Positions 20,737-29,378 of a DNA stretch of 36,359 nt are shown piece after piece (positions within the stretch are counted from its first letter, which is position 1; every line of letters starts with the position of its first letter). This stretch comes from Xanthobacteraceae bacterium. GTDB lineage: Bacteria > Pseudomonadota > Alphaproteobacteria > Rhizobiales > Xanthobacteraceae. The stretch is taken from the NCBI GenBank assembly GCA_022844485.1, contig JALHLQ010000033.1, positions 1 through 36,359 of the forward strand, written 5' to 3'. The notes beneath the pieces were generated by a model. The model was not told the origin of the DNA. It was given only the letters and a program-made list of their open reading frames with translations, and did not search any database. The position numbers and the translations under genes were made by a program.

Positions 20737-21954
20737 TCAACTCGATTTCGGCTTGTTCGCAACGGCGGTCAAGGGAACCAGCGTGACCCCGCGTTCCTCG
20801 ACGAGCTTGACCCATTGCGCGATCCGCTCGATCGAGACCGGCAGGGTGCTGGCGATCCCGACGGCACGCCCGCGCTCGCGCGCGATGGACTCGAGCCGCC
20901 CCAGCGCATTGTCGATTTCCGAGGACGTGGGCGAGGCGTCCAGCACGACGTCGCTGCGCGCGAAGGCCGCATTGTTTGCGCCCGCGATCTGTCCCGCAAG
21001 GCTGCGCGGCGACGCGCCGTCATCGAGATAGAGGAGGCCGCGCTTGGCCACCTCGCGCAGGATCGGCGCAAATGACTGTTCGGATGCCGTAAAGCGCCCG
21101 CCCATCATGTTGGTGATGCCGACATAGCCTTGAAATCGGCTCATGAACCAGTGGAGGCGGTCGACATTCTGGTCGGCGACGAGCGAGGTGAGCAGCGTCT
21201 GCGGGCCGGGATCATTATCCGGATAGTCGAACGGCTCCATCGGCACCTGGAGTATCAGTTCGTGCCCGTTCGCCCGCGCCCGGCCGATCCATTGATCGAT
21301 ATTCTTGCCGTAAGGCGAAAACCCGAGCGTGATGACGCCCGGCAGTTTCGAAAGCGCATCGCTTGTGCGCGTGGCGCTGGTGCCGAGCCCGACGATCACG
21401 ATCGCGATCTGCGGCTGGTTGGCCGGCGCTGCCGGCTTCGGTCTCGCATAGGCATCGGAGGGGCGGACACCGTCTTGGCCGATCCGTGGAATGCTTCCGT
21501 GCCGCGACTGCTCGATCAGCTTGGCATCCGGCGCTCCGGCTTGCGCCGCCGTCCGGCCCTGAACCACGACCTCCTGCCGCCGGCCGCTGGTTCCATCGAT
21601 GATCGTGACGGTTTGCGGTTCGGATCCATCGGTGCGGCCCGCCGGCTGCGACCCGGCCGCGGCCTGTTGCTTGGCTTGACCGGCCGCGGGACCCGCGGGC
21701 TCGCCGCTCGGGCGCGTGCCATCCCCCGGGCGCCGCTCGATACCGGCAGCCGCCATCGGCTCGCCCCCGAGCGGATCGTCGACGACCGCCATCCAGAACC
21801 CGAACATCAGGAGGATCAGGGCGAGGCCGCCCGCCGTGGCGTGGAGCGTCCATGGCGGCAGCTTGAGCTTGGGTCGTGGCCGGGCCAAATTCCCCAGTGG
21901 CGCGTTCAGTTCGTCCGTCAAGCGTGACCCCCGAATCACCGTGGACTTTACCAC
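20737..21954 (-). CDS. Divergent polysaccharide deacetylase family protein (YibQ type)
   Basis: A 405-residue envelope protein. A basic N-terminus is followed by one membrane helix (about 36-60, HATAGGLALILLMFGFWMAVV), then a long Ala/Gly/Pro/Gln-rich linker, then a periplasmic NodB-like but divergent deacetylase domain. Marks are QIAIVIVGLGTSATRTSDAL, LPGVITLGFSPYGKNIDQW, LILQVPMEPFDYPDNDPG, YVGITNMMGGRFTA and VSIERIAQWVKLVEERGVTL. The NodB catalytic Asp-Asp-His set is not obvious, as usual in this subfamily, so enzymatic activity is unproven. The start is GTG at 21954; a TTG at 21921 after GGGGG is an equally good start. In related genomes it follows envC and ctpA, as here, suggesting a cell-wall role. 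Confidence 0.88.
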   Translation of the reverse strand: MVKSTVIRGSRLTDELNAPLGNLARPRPKLKLPPWTLHATAGGLALILLMFGFWMAVVDDPLGGEPMAAAGIERRPGDGTRPSGEPAGPAAGQAKQQAAAGSQPAGRTDGSEPQTVTIIDGTSGRRQEVVVQGRTAAQAGAPDAKLIEQSRHGSIPRIGQDGVRPSDAYARPKPAAPANQPQIAIVIVGLGTSATRTSDALSKLPGVITLGFSPYGKNIDQWIGRARANGHELILQVPMEPFDYPDNDPGPQTLLTSLVADQNVDRLHWFMSRFQGYVGITNMMGGRFTASEQSFAPILREVAKRGLLYLDDGASPRSLAGQIAGANNAAFARSDVVLDASPTSSEIDNALGRLESIARERGRAVGIASTLPVSIERIAQWVKLVEERGVTLVPLTAVANKPKSS

Positions 21955-21991
21955 GCGCGTGATTCGGCCGGCATGGAGGGAGCCGGAACGA

Positions 21992-22016
21992 AACGGGGCG
22001 GCATTGCCGCCCCGTT
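21992..22016 (-). terminator. Intrinsic terminator after ctpA
   Basis: Arms 21992-22001 and 22007-22016 (AACGGGGCGG / CCGCCCCGTT) are perfect 10-bp complements with a 5-base loop. Read on the minus strand, the direction of ctpA, the stem is followed by TTCGTTCC, giving a short T-rich tail. It lies 22 bp past the ctpA stop and 38 bp before the yibQ start. It probably ends the proA-to-ctpA transcript and leaves yibQ to its own promoter or read-through. Confidence 0.75.
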
Positions 22017-22038
22017 CTGCCTCCCGATCCCGATCGGA

Positions 22039-23364
22039 TCAGTTTGGAATCGTTTTCGCGGTGGGCGGGAACGAAGAATGCGACTTGGCGCCGCGAAGAA
22101 GGTCGAAGGCATAGTTCAGCGCCTTGTCGTTCTTCGGCTCCGGCGGAATGTAGGACTGCGAGCCCGTCTGCTCGTCGCCATCCGCCTTCAGATGCCCGCG
22201 CAGCGAGGCTTCGCCTTTGGAGTCCGCGCGGGTTTTGAGTTCATCCGGGACCTCCTGCAGCACCTCGATGTCGGGCGAGATGCCTTTGGCCTGGATCGAG
22301 CGTCCGGAGGGCGTGTAGTAGCGCGCCGTGGTCAGCCGCAAGGCGCCATTGCCGGAGCCAAGCGGGATGATCGTCTGCACCGAGCCTTTCCCGAAGGAGC
22401 GGGTGCCGATCACGGTGGCGCGCTTGTGATCCTGCAGCGCGCCGGCAACGATTTCCGAGGCCGAGGCCGAGCCGCCATTGATCAGCACGATGATCGGCTT
22501 GCCTTTGGCGAGGTCGCCCGAGCGCGCGTTGAAACGCTGCGTCTCCTCGGCATTGCGGCCGCGCGTCGACACGATTTCGCCGCGCTCCAGGAAGGCATCC
22601 GAGACGGAGATGGCCTGATCGAGCAAGCCGCCGGGATTGTTGCGCAAGTCGAGGACGAACCCCTTGAGCTTCTCGGCCGGTATCTGGTTTGCCAGATCGG
22701 TGATGGCCCGCTTGAGGTTTTCGGTCGTCTGCTCGTTGAACTGCGTCACCCGGATATAGGCCAGATCGTCCTCGACCCGCGAGCGCACGGCCCGCACCCG
22801 GATGATGTCGCGCGTGATCGAGACCTCGACCGGCTTGTCCTGGCCCTTGCGCATGATGCGCAGCTTGATCTTGGTGTTGACCGGCCCGCGCATCTTTTCG
22901 ACCGCCTGGTTGAGGGTCAATCCCTGCACCTGCTCGTCGTCGAGATGCGTGATGACGTCGTTCGCCATGACGCCGGCTTTGGCGGCCGGCGTGTCGTCGA
23001 TCGGCGCCACGACCTTGACCAGGCCGTCCTCCATCGTCACTTCGATGCCCAGCCCGCCGAACTCTCCGCGCGTCTGCACCTGCATGTCGCGGAAGCTTTT
23101 CGGGTCCATATAGCTTGAATGCGGATCGAGTCCGGTGAGCATGCCGTTGATCGCAAACTCGACGAGCTTCGCGTCATCCGGCCTCTCGACGTAATCGGCG
23201 CGAACCCGCTCGAACACGTCGCCGAACAGATTGAGCTGGCGGTAGGTATCCGCCGCGGCCGCCTTGGCGCTGGCGCCAAGGATGATGCGGGGCTGCGTGA
23301 CCATGATCGTCAGGGCCGCGCCTGTCGCAGCGCCGAGAAGAACCAGGGAAGTCTTGCGTATCAT
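22039..23364 (-). CDS. ctpA: S41 family carboxy-terminal processing peptidase (CtpA)
   Basis: Periplasmic serine-lysine protease that processes C-termini of envelope proteins and, in many bacteria, controls cell-wall hydrolases. The 441 residues start with a signal or membrane anchor (IRKTSLVLLGAATGAALTIM). A PDZ domain follows (TVEDG-like region FGGLGIEVTMEDGLVKVVAP with DDTPAAKAGV). The catalytic domain shows GFVLDLRNNPGGLLDQAI, INGGSASASEIVAGAL (nucleophile Ser301) and SFGKGSVQTIIPL (Lys326). Its ATG overlaps the envC stop (ATGA), so the two are translated together. This matches a conserved pairing of an EnvC/LytM factor with a CtpA protease. Confidence 0.95.
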   Translation of the reverse strand: MIRKTSLVLLGAATGAALTIMVTQPRIILGASAKAAAADTYRQLNLFGDVFERVRADYVERPDDAKLVEFAINGMLTGLDPHSSYMDPKSFRDMQVQTRGEFGGLGIEVTMEDGLVKVVAPIDDTPAAKAGVMANDVITHLDDEQVQGLTLNQAVEKMRGPVNTKIKLRIMRKGQDKPVEVSITRDIIRVRAVRSRVEDDLAYIRVTQFNEQTTENLKRAITDLANQIPAEKLKGFVLDLRNNPGGLLDQAISVSDAFLERGEIVSTRGRNAEETQRFNARSGDLAKGKPIIVLINGGSASASEIVAGALQDHKRATVIGTRSFGKGSVQTIIPLGSGNGALRLTTARYYTPSGRSIQAKGISPDIEVLQEVPDELKTRADSKGEASLRGHLKADGDEQTGSQSYIPPEPKNDKALNYAFDLLRGAKSHSSFPPTAKTIPN

Positions 23365-24713
23365 CCGCGAACCTTTTCGTTATCGGTTGCCGCCCACCAG
23401 GGCGTTGGATCGACGGGTATCCCGTCTTTACGGAACTCGACGTACAACGTCGGTAGATTCGTGCCTGTCGCGATAGCCGCGGCCGTTTGCGGACCGCTGC
23501 CCATCACCGCCACCGGCTCACCGGTCAGTACGAACTGGCCGAGATCAACCGAAATCCGTTCCATTCCCGCTAGCAACACATGATACCCGCCTCCAGCATT
23601 CAGGATCAAGAGTTGCCCGTAAGATCGGAACGGACCGGCATAGACAACCCAGCCGTCGCAAGGTGCGGTCACCTGCGCGCCGGTTCGGCTCGCGATCAAG
23701 AGCCCGCGTTCGGTGCCGCCCAATCCATCCGGCGCGCCGAATTCACGAAGTTTCGCCCCATTGACCGGCAATGGCAGTGCTCCCTTGGCGGAAACGAACG
23801 CCATGGCGGGTGTTAACCGTCCCGGATCTTTCAGCGCCGCCAAGTTTTGGCGTCCGTCCGCCTTGGCGTCGGAGCGCGCTGCATTGTCGGCGGCGCGGGC
23901 AGCCGCGGCGATGTCTTTTTCCATACGGGCGATCAATTCTTTGAGATTTTCTGCCTGGCGGGCGACCGCGCCCGCTCTTCCGCGCTCGGCCTCGAAAGCC
24001 TTCTCCGTCTCGGTCAGCTTGCGTTGGCGTTCACTTTCGAGCAGCGCCACCCGCGTCCGCTCGTCGGACATCCCGGCGAGATCGCGCGCCAGCTGGTCGC
24101 GCTCGGCGGCGATATCGGCCCGCAGCCGCACCAGCTGCCCGAGTTCGGCAGCTAGCCCCTCGGCATCCTTGCGCATGTCGGGCAGCACTGCGTTGAGCAA
24201 CATCGCGGTGCGGACCGACTCCAAGGCGTCTTCGGGCCGCACCATCATTGCCGGCGGCGGACGCCGGCCGATTCGCTGAAGGGCGGCCAGGATTTCGGCG
24301 ATCACGGCGCGGCGCCCCTGCAGCGATTGCCGCAGATGCCGCTCGTCGCTTTCCAGCTTCCGAATACGGATCTCCGCCGCCGTGATCCGCTCCTCGATGC
24401 TGCGCACCTTCGAGGCCGTCGAGATCAGCGCGGAATTGAGTCGGACGCGGTCCTCGGCGAGCGTCTGGATCTCCGCCTTCAGCTTCGCGGCTTGTTCCTG
24501 CGCGCGCGCCTCCTCCGCGCGCAACGCGTCGAGCTCCTGCTCGCGCGTGGTCTTGGCCGCGGGGACGGCCTGGCCGGACTTGGCTTTGACGGGAGGAGCA
24601 GGCGTTTGCGCCAATGCAAGACCAGCCAGCGCGGCCGTGGCAAGGCCCAAGGCCGCGGCCGTCGTGCGGCGGGCTGCAAAGGGCGGAAGGGCGCTCATAC
24701 GGCTTCTCGGCAT
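23361..24713 (-). CDS. EnvC-like murein hydrolase activator (coiled coil plus degenerate LytM domain)
   Basis: A periplasmic factor expected to activate peptidoglycan amidases during cell separation. A signal peptide (ALGLATAALAGLALAQTP) leads into a long heptad-like coiled coil of about 190 residues (TTREQELDALRAEEARAQEQ, EERITAAEIRIRKLESDERH). The C-terminal M23/LytM domain reads GTERGLLIASRTGAQVTAPC and VVYAGPFRSYGQLLILNAGG. The zinc ligands of active M23 peptidases are missing: the usual H-x-G-(I/V)-D is RGLLIA and the HxH strand is LYVEF. It is therefore EnvC-like rather than a peptidase. Starts at 24755, 24713 and 24698 are possible; 24713 is a compromise. It overlaps ctpA by four bases. 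Confidence 0.9.
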   Translation of the reverse strand: MPRSRMSALPPFAARRTTAAALGLATAALAGLALAQTPAPPVKAKSGQAVPAAKTTREQELDALRAEEARAQEQAAKLKAEIQTLAEDRVRLNSALISTASKVRSIEERITAAEIRIRKLESDERHLRQSLQGRRAVIAEILAALQRIGRRPPPAMMVRPEDALESVRTAMLLNAVLPDMRKDAEGLAAELGQLVRLRADIAAERDQLARDLAGMSDERTRVALLESERQRKLTETEKAFEAERGRAGAVARQAENLKELIARMEKDIAAAARAADNAARSDAKADGRQNLAALKDPGRLTPAMAFVSAKGALPLPVNGAKLREFGAPDGLGGTERGLLIASRTGAQVTAPCDGWVVYAGPFRSYGQLLILNAGGGYHVLLAGMERISVDLGQFVLTGEPVAVMGSGPQTAAAIATGTNLPTLYVEFRKDGIPVDPTPWWAATDNEKVRG

Positions 24714-24787
24714 CGTCGGGTCTCGACTGCCTTCTCTACACGGCAGTTGCGGCAATCTTGGGCCCGAATGTGCCTCATGCCCGCATT

Positions 24788-25270
24788 CTACTCCCGATGA
24801 TACGGATGCCCGGACAGAATCGTCACGGCGCGATAGATTTGCTCAAGCACCATGACCCGCACAAGCTGATGGGGCCAGGTCGCCTTTCCGAACGCAAGGT
24901 GCCGATCGGCCTTGTCATGGAGCGGAGGTGCGAGCCCGTCGGCACCGCCGATGACCAACGCGACCGCCGCCCGCCCCGCATCGCGCCAGCTTTTGAGCAA
25001 TCCGGCAAAATCCGCGCTCGAAAGCTGATCGCCCGTTTCACTGAGGAGGACGGTCGCAGCGCCGTCCGGGATCACGGTGGCGATCGCGATCGACTCCTCC
25101 ACCATGCGCCGTTCGACGTCGCGGGCGCGGCTCTCCTTGATCTCCACGATCTCGATAGCGCGCAATCCGAGCGAACGCCCGGCTTTCGAGGCCCGCTCCT
25201 GATAGCGCTTCACCAGCTCGCGCTCTGGACCCTGCTTCAAGCGGCCGACACACGCGATGATCAGCCGCAT
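24788..25270 (-). CDS. rlmH: 23S rRNA pseudouridine-1915 N3-methyltransferase
   Basis: SPOUT-class methyltransferase that modifies helix 69 of 23S rRNA. The ATG at 25270 gives 160 residues, the standard length, with the start MRLIIACVGRLKQGPERELV. The knot region reads VALVIGGADGLAPPLHDKAD, and the C-terminus LVRVMVLEQIYRAVTILSGH ends in PYHRE, close to invariant in the family. The frame continues upstream into rsfS but that part is not homologous. It follows rsfS after 8 bp, the usual rsfS-rlmH order, so the two are surely cotranscribed. Confidence 0.96.
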   Translation of the reverse strand: MRLIIACVGRLKQGPERELVKRYQERASKAGRSLGLRAIEIVEIKESRARDVERRMVEESIAIATVIPDGAATVLLSETGDQLSSADFAGLLKSWRDAGRAAVALVIGGADGLAPPLHDKADRHLAFGKATWPHQLVRVMVLEQIYRAVTILSGHPYHRE

Positions 25271-25278
25271 GAAGGCCT

Positions 25279-25632
25279 CTAGCTCGCTCGGCGCTCCGTC
25301 CGGCCAGCACCTGACCACATCTTTTCCAGATTGTAGAAGGCGCGCACCTCGGGCCGGAAGACGTGGACGATCACGTCGCCCGCATCGATCAACACCCAGT
25401 CCGCATGCGGCATGCCTTCGACCCGGACGCTGGACACGCCCGCATCCTTCAATTCCTTCAGGACATGGTCGGCCATAGCGCCGACATGGCGATTCGACCG
25501 TCCGGAGGTCACCACCATGTAGTCGCCGATCGTGGTCTTGCCGGCGAGATCGATTGTGACGGTGTCCTCGGCCTTTGCGTCGTCAAGGCGGTGGAGGACC
25601 AGGCGAAGGGTCTCGTCGGCGTCAGGACGCAC
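25279..25632 (-). CDS. rsfS: Ribosome silencing factor RsfS
   Basis: Binds ribosomal protein L14 (uL14) and blocks subunit joining when nutrients run low. The 117-residue protein has the family core AEDTVTIDLAGKTTIGDYMV followed by VTSGRSNRHVGAMADHV, then EGMPHADWVLIDAGDVIVHVF and the C-terminal FYNLEKMW. The start is GTG at 25632, the only conventional start codon before the domain; an open frame with no start codon extends about 100 bases further up. A 21-base palindrome lies 14 bases upstream, in the leader. It sits directly before rlmH. Confidence 0.94.
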   Translation of the reverse strand: MRPDADETLRLVLHRLDDAKAEDTVTIDLAGKTTIGDYMVVTSGRSNRHVGAMADHVLKELKDAGVSSVRVEGMPHADWVLIDAGDVIVHVFRPEVRAFYNLEKMWSGAGRTERRAS

Positions 25633-25645
25633 CTTGGAGACCGGG

Positions 25646-25666
25646 TCGGACCGAACTTCGGTCCGA
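25646..25666. promoter_or_regulatory. Palindrome in the rsfS leader
   Basis: TCGGACCGAA and TTCGGTCCGA are perfect 10-bp complements around one central base. It lies 14 bases before the GTG of rsfS in the 131-bp gap after nadD. It could be an operator for a dimeric regulator or a hairpin that limits rsfS translation. A terminator is less likely because no T-run follows in the direction of transcription. Confidence 0.45.
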
Positions 25667-25763
25667 GAGACGTCAGGTTTGGACAGGGGTCCTTTTCCTC
25701 TCTCGTGTAGGGCCGGCGACTCACCCGGCCTGCTCTAAAGATAGGGTCGCAAGGTTAAGCGTT

Positions 25764-26366
25764 TCAACCGTGACGCTGTTCCTTTTTTCCCCGCAGCGCG
25801 CTCGAGGACAGCGGGGACTTCAGCCCGAACAGATAAACCCAGGATGGCGGATGCTTGTATGACATTCGCAAAGCCGCCTGCTCGGGCTCGCGATAGGGGG
25901 CCAGCGCCTGCCCCGCGGGGGAGGCGATGGCGCGCAGCGTCGATCGTCCGCGGTCGATCACGGCGATCGGCACAAGCCGCGCGATGTCCGCCCACTTCTC
26001 CCAGCGATGGAAGCCGGCCAGATTGTCCGCTCCCATGAGCCAGACGAAGCGCACCTCGGGCGCCCGCTTCAAGAGTTCCGTGAGCGTATCATGCGTGTAG
26101 TGCGTCCCGAGCGCTGATTCGATTCCGGTCACCACGATGCGTGGGTGCCGGGCGAGCGCTTGCGCCGCCGCCACGCGCTGCGCGACCGGCGGGAGCACGG
26201 ACGTAGTCTTGAGAGGATTGCCGGGCGTAACCAGCCACCAGATGCGGTCAAGCCCCAGGCGTTTGAGAGCAAAAAGGCTGATCTGCCGGTGCGCCGCGTG
26301 CGCGGGATTGAACGAACCGCCGAGCAGCCCGATCCGCATGCCGCGCGCATGGGACGGCATGCGCAT
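25764..26366 (-). CDS. nadD: Nicotinate-nucleotide adenylyltransferase
   Basis: Adenylates nicotinate mononucleotide to deamido-NAD in NAD synthesis. The nucleotidyl-transferase signature GLLGGSFNPAHAAHRQIS is near the N-terminus, followed by WWLVTPGNPLK, FVWLMGADNLAGFHRWEKW and PIAVIDRGRS. The C-terminal LKSPLSSSALR corresponds to the ISSTxxR motif. The ATG at 26366 gives 200 residues and an N-terminus like that of relatives. The frame is open to an ATG at 26516 that overlaps the proA stop (ATGA), which would add 50 residues of low-complexity Pro/Glu/Arg sequence; this may be a translated repeat. The order proA-nadD-rsfS-rlmH is conserved in Hyphomicrobiales. Confidence 0.93.
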   Translation of the reverse strand: MRMPSHARGMRIGLLGGSFNPAHAAHRQISLFALKRLGLDRIWWLVTPGNPLKTTSVLPPVAQRVAAAQALARHPRIVVTGIESALGTHYTHDTLTELLKRAPEVRFVWLMGADNLAGFHRWEKWADIARLVPIAVIDRGRSTLRAIASPAGQALAPYREPEQAALRMSYKHPPSWVYLFGLKSPLSSSALRGKKEQRHG

Positions 26367-26512
26367 CGCCGAGCCTGTCCCAAAAATGTCACGCCCTTGA
26401 CGCATACGCGATGGGGTCGCGGGCGGAGGCTCTTCAGCCGCGCTGGACGGAATGGCCACCTCCCCTTCTCCGACCCTCCCGCGATACGGCGGTGGCAGCG
26501 TCCCGAGCAAGG

Positions 26513-27799
26513 TCACGGCCGGGTCTGCCCGGTGCCGCGCACGCGGTACTTGAAGGTGCAGAGCTGTTCGAGGCCGACGGGGCCGCGCGCATGCATGCGC
26601 CCCGTGGCGATGCCGATTTCCGCCCCGAAGCCAAATTCGCCGCCATCGGCGAATTGGGTGGAGGCGTTGTGGAGGACGATCGCGGAATCGACTTCGGCCA
26701 GGAATTTCTCCGCCGCGTTCTGGTCGGCAGTGACGATTGCATCGGTATGGTGCGAACCGTGGCGCCCGATATGCGCGATCGCCTCATCGACGCCGTCCAC
26801 GACCTTGGCGGCGATGATGGCGTCGAGGAATTCGGTGTTCCAATCCTCTTCGCTCGCCGCCTTCACCCGCGCATCCGCACGTTGGGTATCCGCATCGCCG
26901 CGCACTTCGCAGCCGGCCTCGAGCAGCATGGCGACGAGCGGCTGCAGATGCGTGGCCGCGACTGCGCGATCCACAAGCAGCGTTTCCGCCGCCCCGCAGA
27001 CGCCGGTGCGGCGCATTTTGGCGTTGAAGAGGATGGCTTTCGCCATCGCGAGGTCGGCCGCCTTGTCGACATAGACATGGCAGTTGCCGTCGAGATGCGC
27101 GAACACCGGCACGCGCGCTTCCGCCTGCACGCGCGCGACAAGTCCCTTGCCACCGCGCGGCACGATGACGTCGAGATGGCCGTCGAGCCCGGCGAGCATC
27201 AAGCCGACGGCGGCGCGGTCGCGCGTCGGCACGAACTGGATCGCATCCTCCGGCAAGCCGGCCGTGTTCAGACCTTCGGCCAGCGCGGCATGGATGGCGA
27301 CGGACGATCGGAAGCTGTCCGAGCCGCCGCGCAGGATCACCGCGTTGCCGGATTTCAGGCACAGCGCGCCGGCGTCCGCCGTCACATTCGGCCGGCTCTC
27401 ATAGATGACGCCGATGACGCCAAGCGGCACACGCACGCGCTCGATCGTCATGCCGTTCGGCCGCGTCCAGCACTCCGTCACCGAGCCGACCGGATCGGGC
27501 AATGCACGCACGGCCTCGAGGCCGGCGGCCATCGCCTCGATGCGCGCCTCGGTCAAGGTCAGGCGATCGAGGAGGGCGGCGGTCGCTCCGGCGCGTTCGG
27601 CTTCGGCCACATCCTCGGCATTCGCCGCCAGGATATTCCTTGCATGCGTGCGAATGGCCTTGGCCATTGCATCCAGCGCGTCGTTTTTCTTCGTCGTGGG
27701 CGCAAGCGCAAGGACGCGCGCCGCGGCACGCGCGCGCTGGCCGATGCCGCGCATCGTGGCGGCGATGTCGGTCTCCATGGCTTTCAGCGGCACGGTCAT
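26513..27799 (-). CDS. proA: Glutamate-5-semialdehyde dehydrogenase (gamma-glutamyl phosphate reductase)
   Basis: Second step of proline synthesis: NADPH-dependent reduction of gamma-glutamyl phosphate. The 428 residues show [47 protein letters not shown] and the catalytic cysteine in [13 protein letters not shown] (Cys268), ending with [20 protein letters not shown]. Both the first Met and Met8 are possible starts. The partner kinase gene proB, usually directly upstream with obgE, is not present between here and the next gene; upstream is a 363-bp space and a divergent protease gene. The product is normal and complete. Confidence 0.96.
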   Translation of the reverse strand: MTVPLKAMETDIAATMRGIGQRARAAARVLALAPTTKKNDALDAMAKAIRTHARNILAANAEDVAEAERAGATAALLDRLTLTEARIEAMAAGLEAVRALPDPVGSVTECWTRPNGMTIERVRVPLGVIGVIYESRPNVTADAGALCLKSGNAVILRGGSDSFRSSVAIHAALAEGLNTAGLPEDAIQFVPTRDRAAVGLMLAGLDGHLDVIVPRGGKGLVARVQAEARVPVFAHLDGNCHVYVDKAADLAMAKAILFNAKMRRTGVCGAAETLLVDRAVAATHLQPLVAMLLEAGCEVRGDADTQRADARVKAASEEDWNTEFLDAIIAAKVVDGVDEAIAHIGRHGSHHTDAIVTADQNAAEKFLAEVDSAIVLHNASTQFADGGEFGFGAEIGIATGRMHARGPVGLEQLCTFKYRVRGTGQTRP

Positions 27800-28162
27800 G
27801 AGCGTCTCTGGTCTGGCTTTCCGGCGCGGTCGATAGGCCGATTACTGCCAATCACTTAAGCGGGAATCGACGACTTTGCACCTATGTTCCGGGGCAGCTT
27901 GCCAAATCGCAAGGCTTTGCGCGAGCCGGTTCACCTTGGAGGGTTACCAGCCCGGGAGGGACATGGAACGCCGGCATGGCGGGAGTTCTGGACGCAGCCG
28001 GCGCCGACTCATGATAGGAAGGCCATACCGGCGGAGAACGTTGCCCCGATATCGGCGTTGTCGGTGCGGGCGGCCTTTGGCGCCGCGCGATGGCGCATCT
28101 CTCGCCGGATGCCTACCTGATTGACAGATGTCTGACTGATAACTGGAACAATCGAGGCCTCA
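27800..28162. other. Intergenic space between divergent proA and site-2 protease genes
   Basis: No convincing gene on either strand. Short open frames (for example 27876-28124) have no recognisable product and an Arg-rich, low-information translation. Promoters for both divergent genes must lie here. A TTGACA at 28121-28126 is a possible -35 box for the protease gene, but no well-spaced -10 box is visible. Confidence 0.6.
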
Positions 28163-29281
28163 ATGCTGTGGTCCATCAATGTGGGCAGGATCGCCGGAAC
28201 GGAGGTCCGCCTGCACATTACTTTTCTTCTGTTTCTCGCCTGGATTTTCGTGGCCAGCTACATTTCCGGCGGGCCGGCGGAAGCCTGGTCCGGCCTGGTG
28301 TTTCTGGTTCTCTTGTTTCTCTGCGTGCTCGCCCACGAATTCGGCCACATCTTCACCGCTCGCGCCTTCGGCGTCGCGACGCCGGATGTCACGCTGCTGC
28401 CGATCGGCGGCGTCGCGCGGCTGGAGCGCATCCCCGAGGTTCCGCGCGAAGAGTTCCTGATCGCCATCGCCGGACCTTTGGTGAATGTCGCCATCGCGCT
28501 GCTTCTCGTCGTCGTTGTTGGTGCGAGTGTCGATCCGCGCCACTTGAGCGCGGTGGAAAACGCCCAGGTCTCGATGATCGATCGGCTTGCGGTTGTGAAC
28601 CTCTTCATCGCCGCCTTCAACATGATCCCGGCCTTTCCGATGGACGGCGGGCGCATTCTGCGCGCCGCCCTCGCCGCGCGTCTGGGCATGGGCCGCGCGA
28701 CCGAGCTTGCGGCAAGCATCGGCCAATGGACCGCGTTTGCGCTCGGCTTCATCGGGCTGCTGTTCAATCCGCTGCTGATTTTCATCGCCATCTTCGTCTA
28801 TCTCGCCGCCGGCTCGGAGGCGCAGGTCGTCGCCTTGCGGCTGATGTCGCGCGATGTGCCGGTGCGCGATGCGATGATCACCCAATTCGCCACGCTCGCC
28901 CCGACCGCGCAGATCGACGAGGCGGTCGATACCTTGTTCCGCACCAGCCAGGGCGAGTTTCCCGTCGTCGACGCCGACGGCAAGCTGATCGGGCTTCTCG
29001 GCAAGGGGGAATTGATCCGCGCCCTCAAGCAACTCGGCCCGGACGCGCGTGTCGCCGAGGCGATGACGGTCGACATTCCGGCCATCGGCCAGCGCACGCG
29101 CCTCGAGGACGCGTTCAAGCTCTTGCAGGAGAAATCGGCGCCCGCCGTGGCGGTGGTCGATCCGTTCGGAAAACTGGTCGGCCTCGTCACCCCTGAAACG
29201 CTGGGCGAAATGCTGATGGTGCGCGATGCGATGCCGCGCGGCGCCCGCATGGGCCCCTGGAGCCGCGCAGCCGGCGCATGA
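28163..29281 (+). CDS. Site-2 protease family (M50) membrane metalloprotease with CBS pair
   Basis: An integral membrane zinc protease of the SpoIVFB/YwhC-like group. The 372 residues show a first membrane region (19-55) leading into the zinc motif HEFGH (His58, Glu59, His62). Further membrane helices follow, including IAIAGPLVNVAIALLLVVVV, then the third ligand in AFNMIPAFPMDGGRILRAAL (Asp161). A C-terminal pair of CBS domains spans about 225-355 (VRDAMITQFATLAPTAQIDE, GEFPVVDADGKLIGLL, VAVVDPFGKLVGLVT). CBS domains suggest control by adenine nucleotides. GAGG is 5 bases before the ATG. The substrate is unknown. The last codons (WSRAAGA, stop) belong to a 32-bp sequence repeated beyond higA. 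Confidence 0.93.
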   Translation: MLWSINVGRIAGTEVRLHITFLLFLAWIFVASYISGGPAEAWSGLVFLVLLFLCVLAHEFGHIFTARAFGVATPDVTLLPIGGVARLERIPEVPREEFLIAIAGPLVNVAIALLLVVVVGASVDPRHLSAVENAQVSMIDRLAVVNLFIAAFNMIPAFPMDGGRILRAALAARLGMGRATELAASIGQWTAFALGFIGLLFNPLLIFIAIFVYLAAGSEAQVVALRLMSRDVPVRDAMITQFATLAPTAQIDEAVDTLFRTSQGEFPVVDADGKLIGLLGKGELIRALKQLGPDARVAEAMTVDIPAIGQRTRLEDAFKLLQEKSAPAVAVVDPFGKLVGLVTPETLGEMLMVRDAMPRGARMGPWSRAAGA

Positions 29282-29288
29282 CCGCGCG
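29257..29288 (+). repeat. 32-bp direct repeat, copy A
   Basis: Begins CTGGAGCCGCGCAGCCGGC and ends GCATGACCGCGCG. It covers the last codons and stop of the site-2 protease gene. Copy B at 30242-30273 has the same orientation and differs at one base (C to T at repeat position 19). The two copies bracket the higBA segment. Confidence 0.85.
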
Positions 29289-29378
29289 CGCGGAAGGCCG
29301 AATTCCCGACCAAAGCACCACGCCTGTTTCAAGCCCTGTCTGCTTGGGGTTGAGCGGCGGGCCGGACCAACCAACCCC

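Noticed and set aside
27876..28124. Small gene in the proA-protease intergenic space
   Set aside because: No ribosome site of note, no recognisable motif, and overlapping equally long frames in other phases.
28121..28143. Sigma-70 promoter TTGACA ... GATAAC before the site-2 protease
   Set aside because: The spacing between the boxes is only about 11 bases, too short for a normal promoter.
28160..29374. A 404-codon minus-strand open frame opposite the site-2 protease gene
   Set aside because: The plus strand carries HEFGH, the DGG motif and CBS domains in order; the minus frame is compositional.
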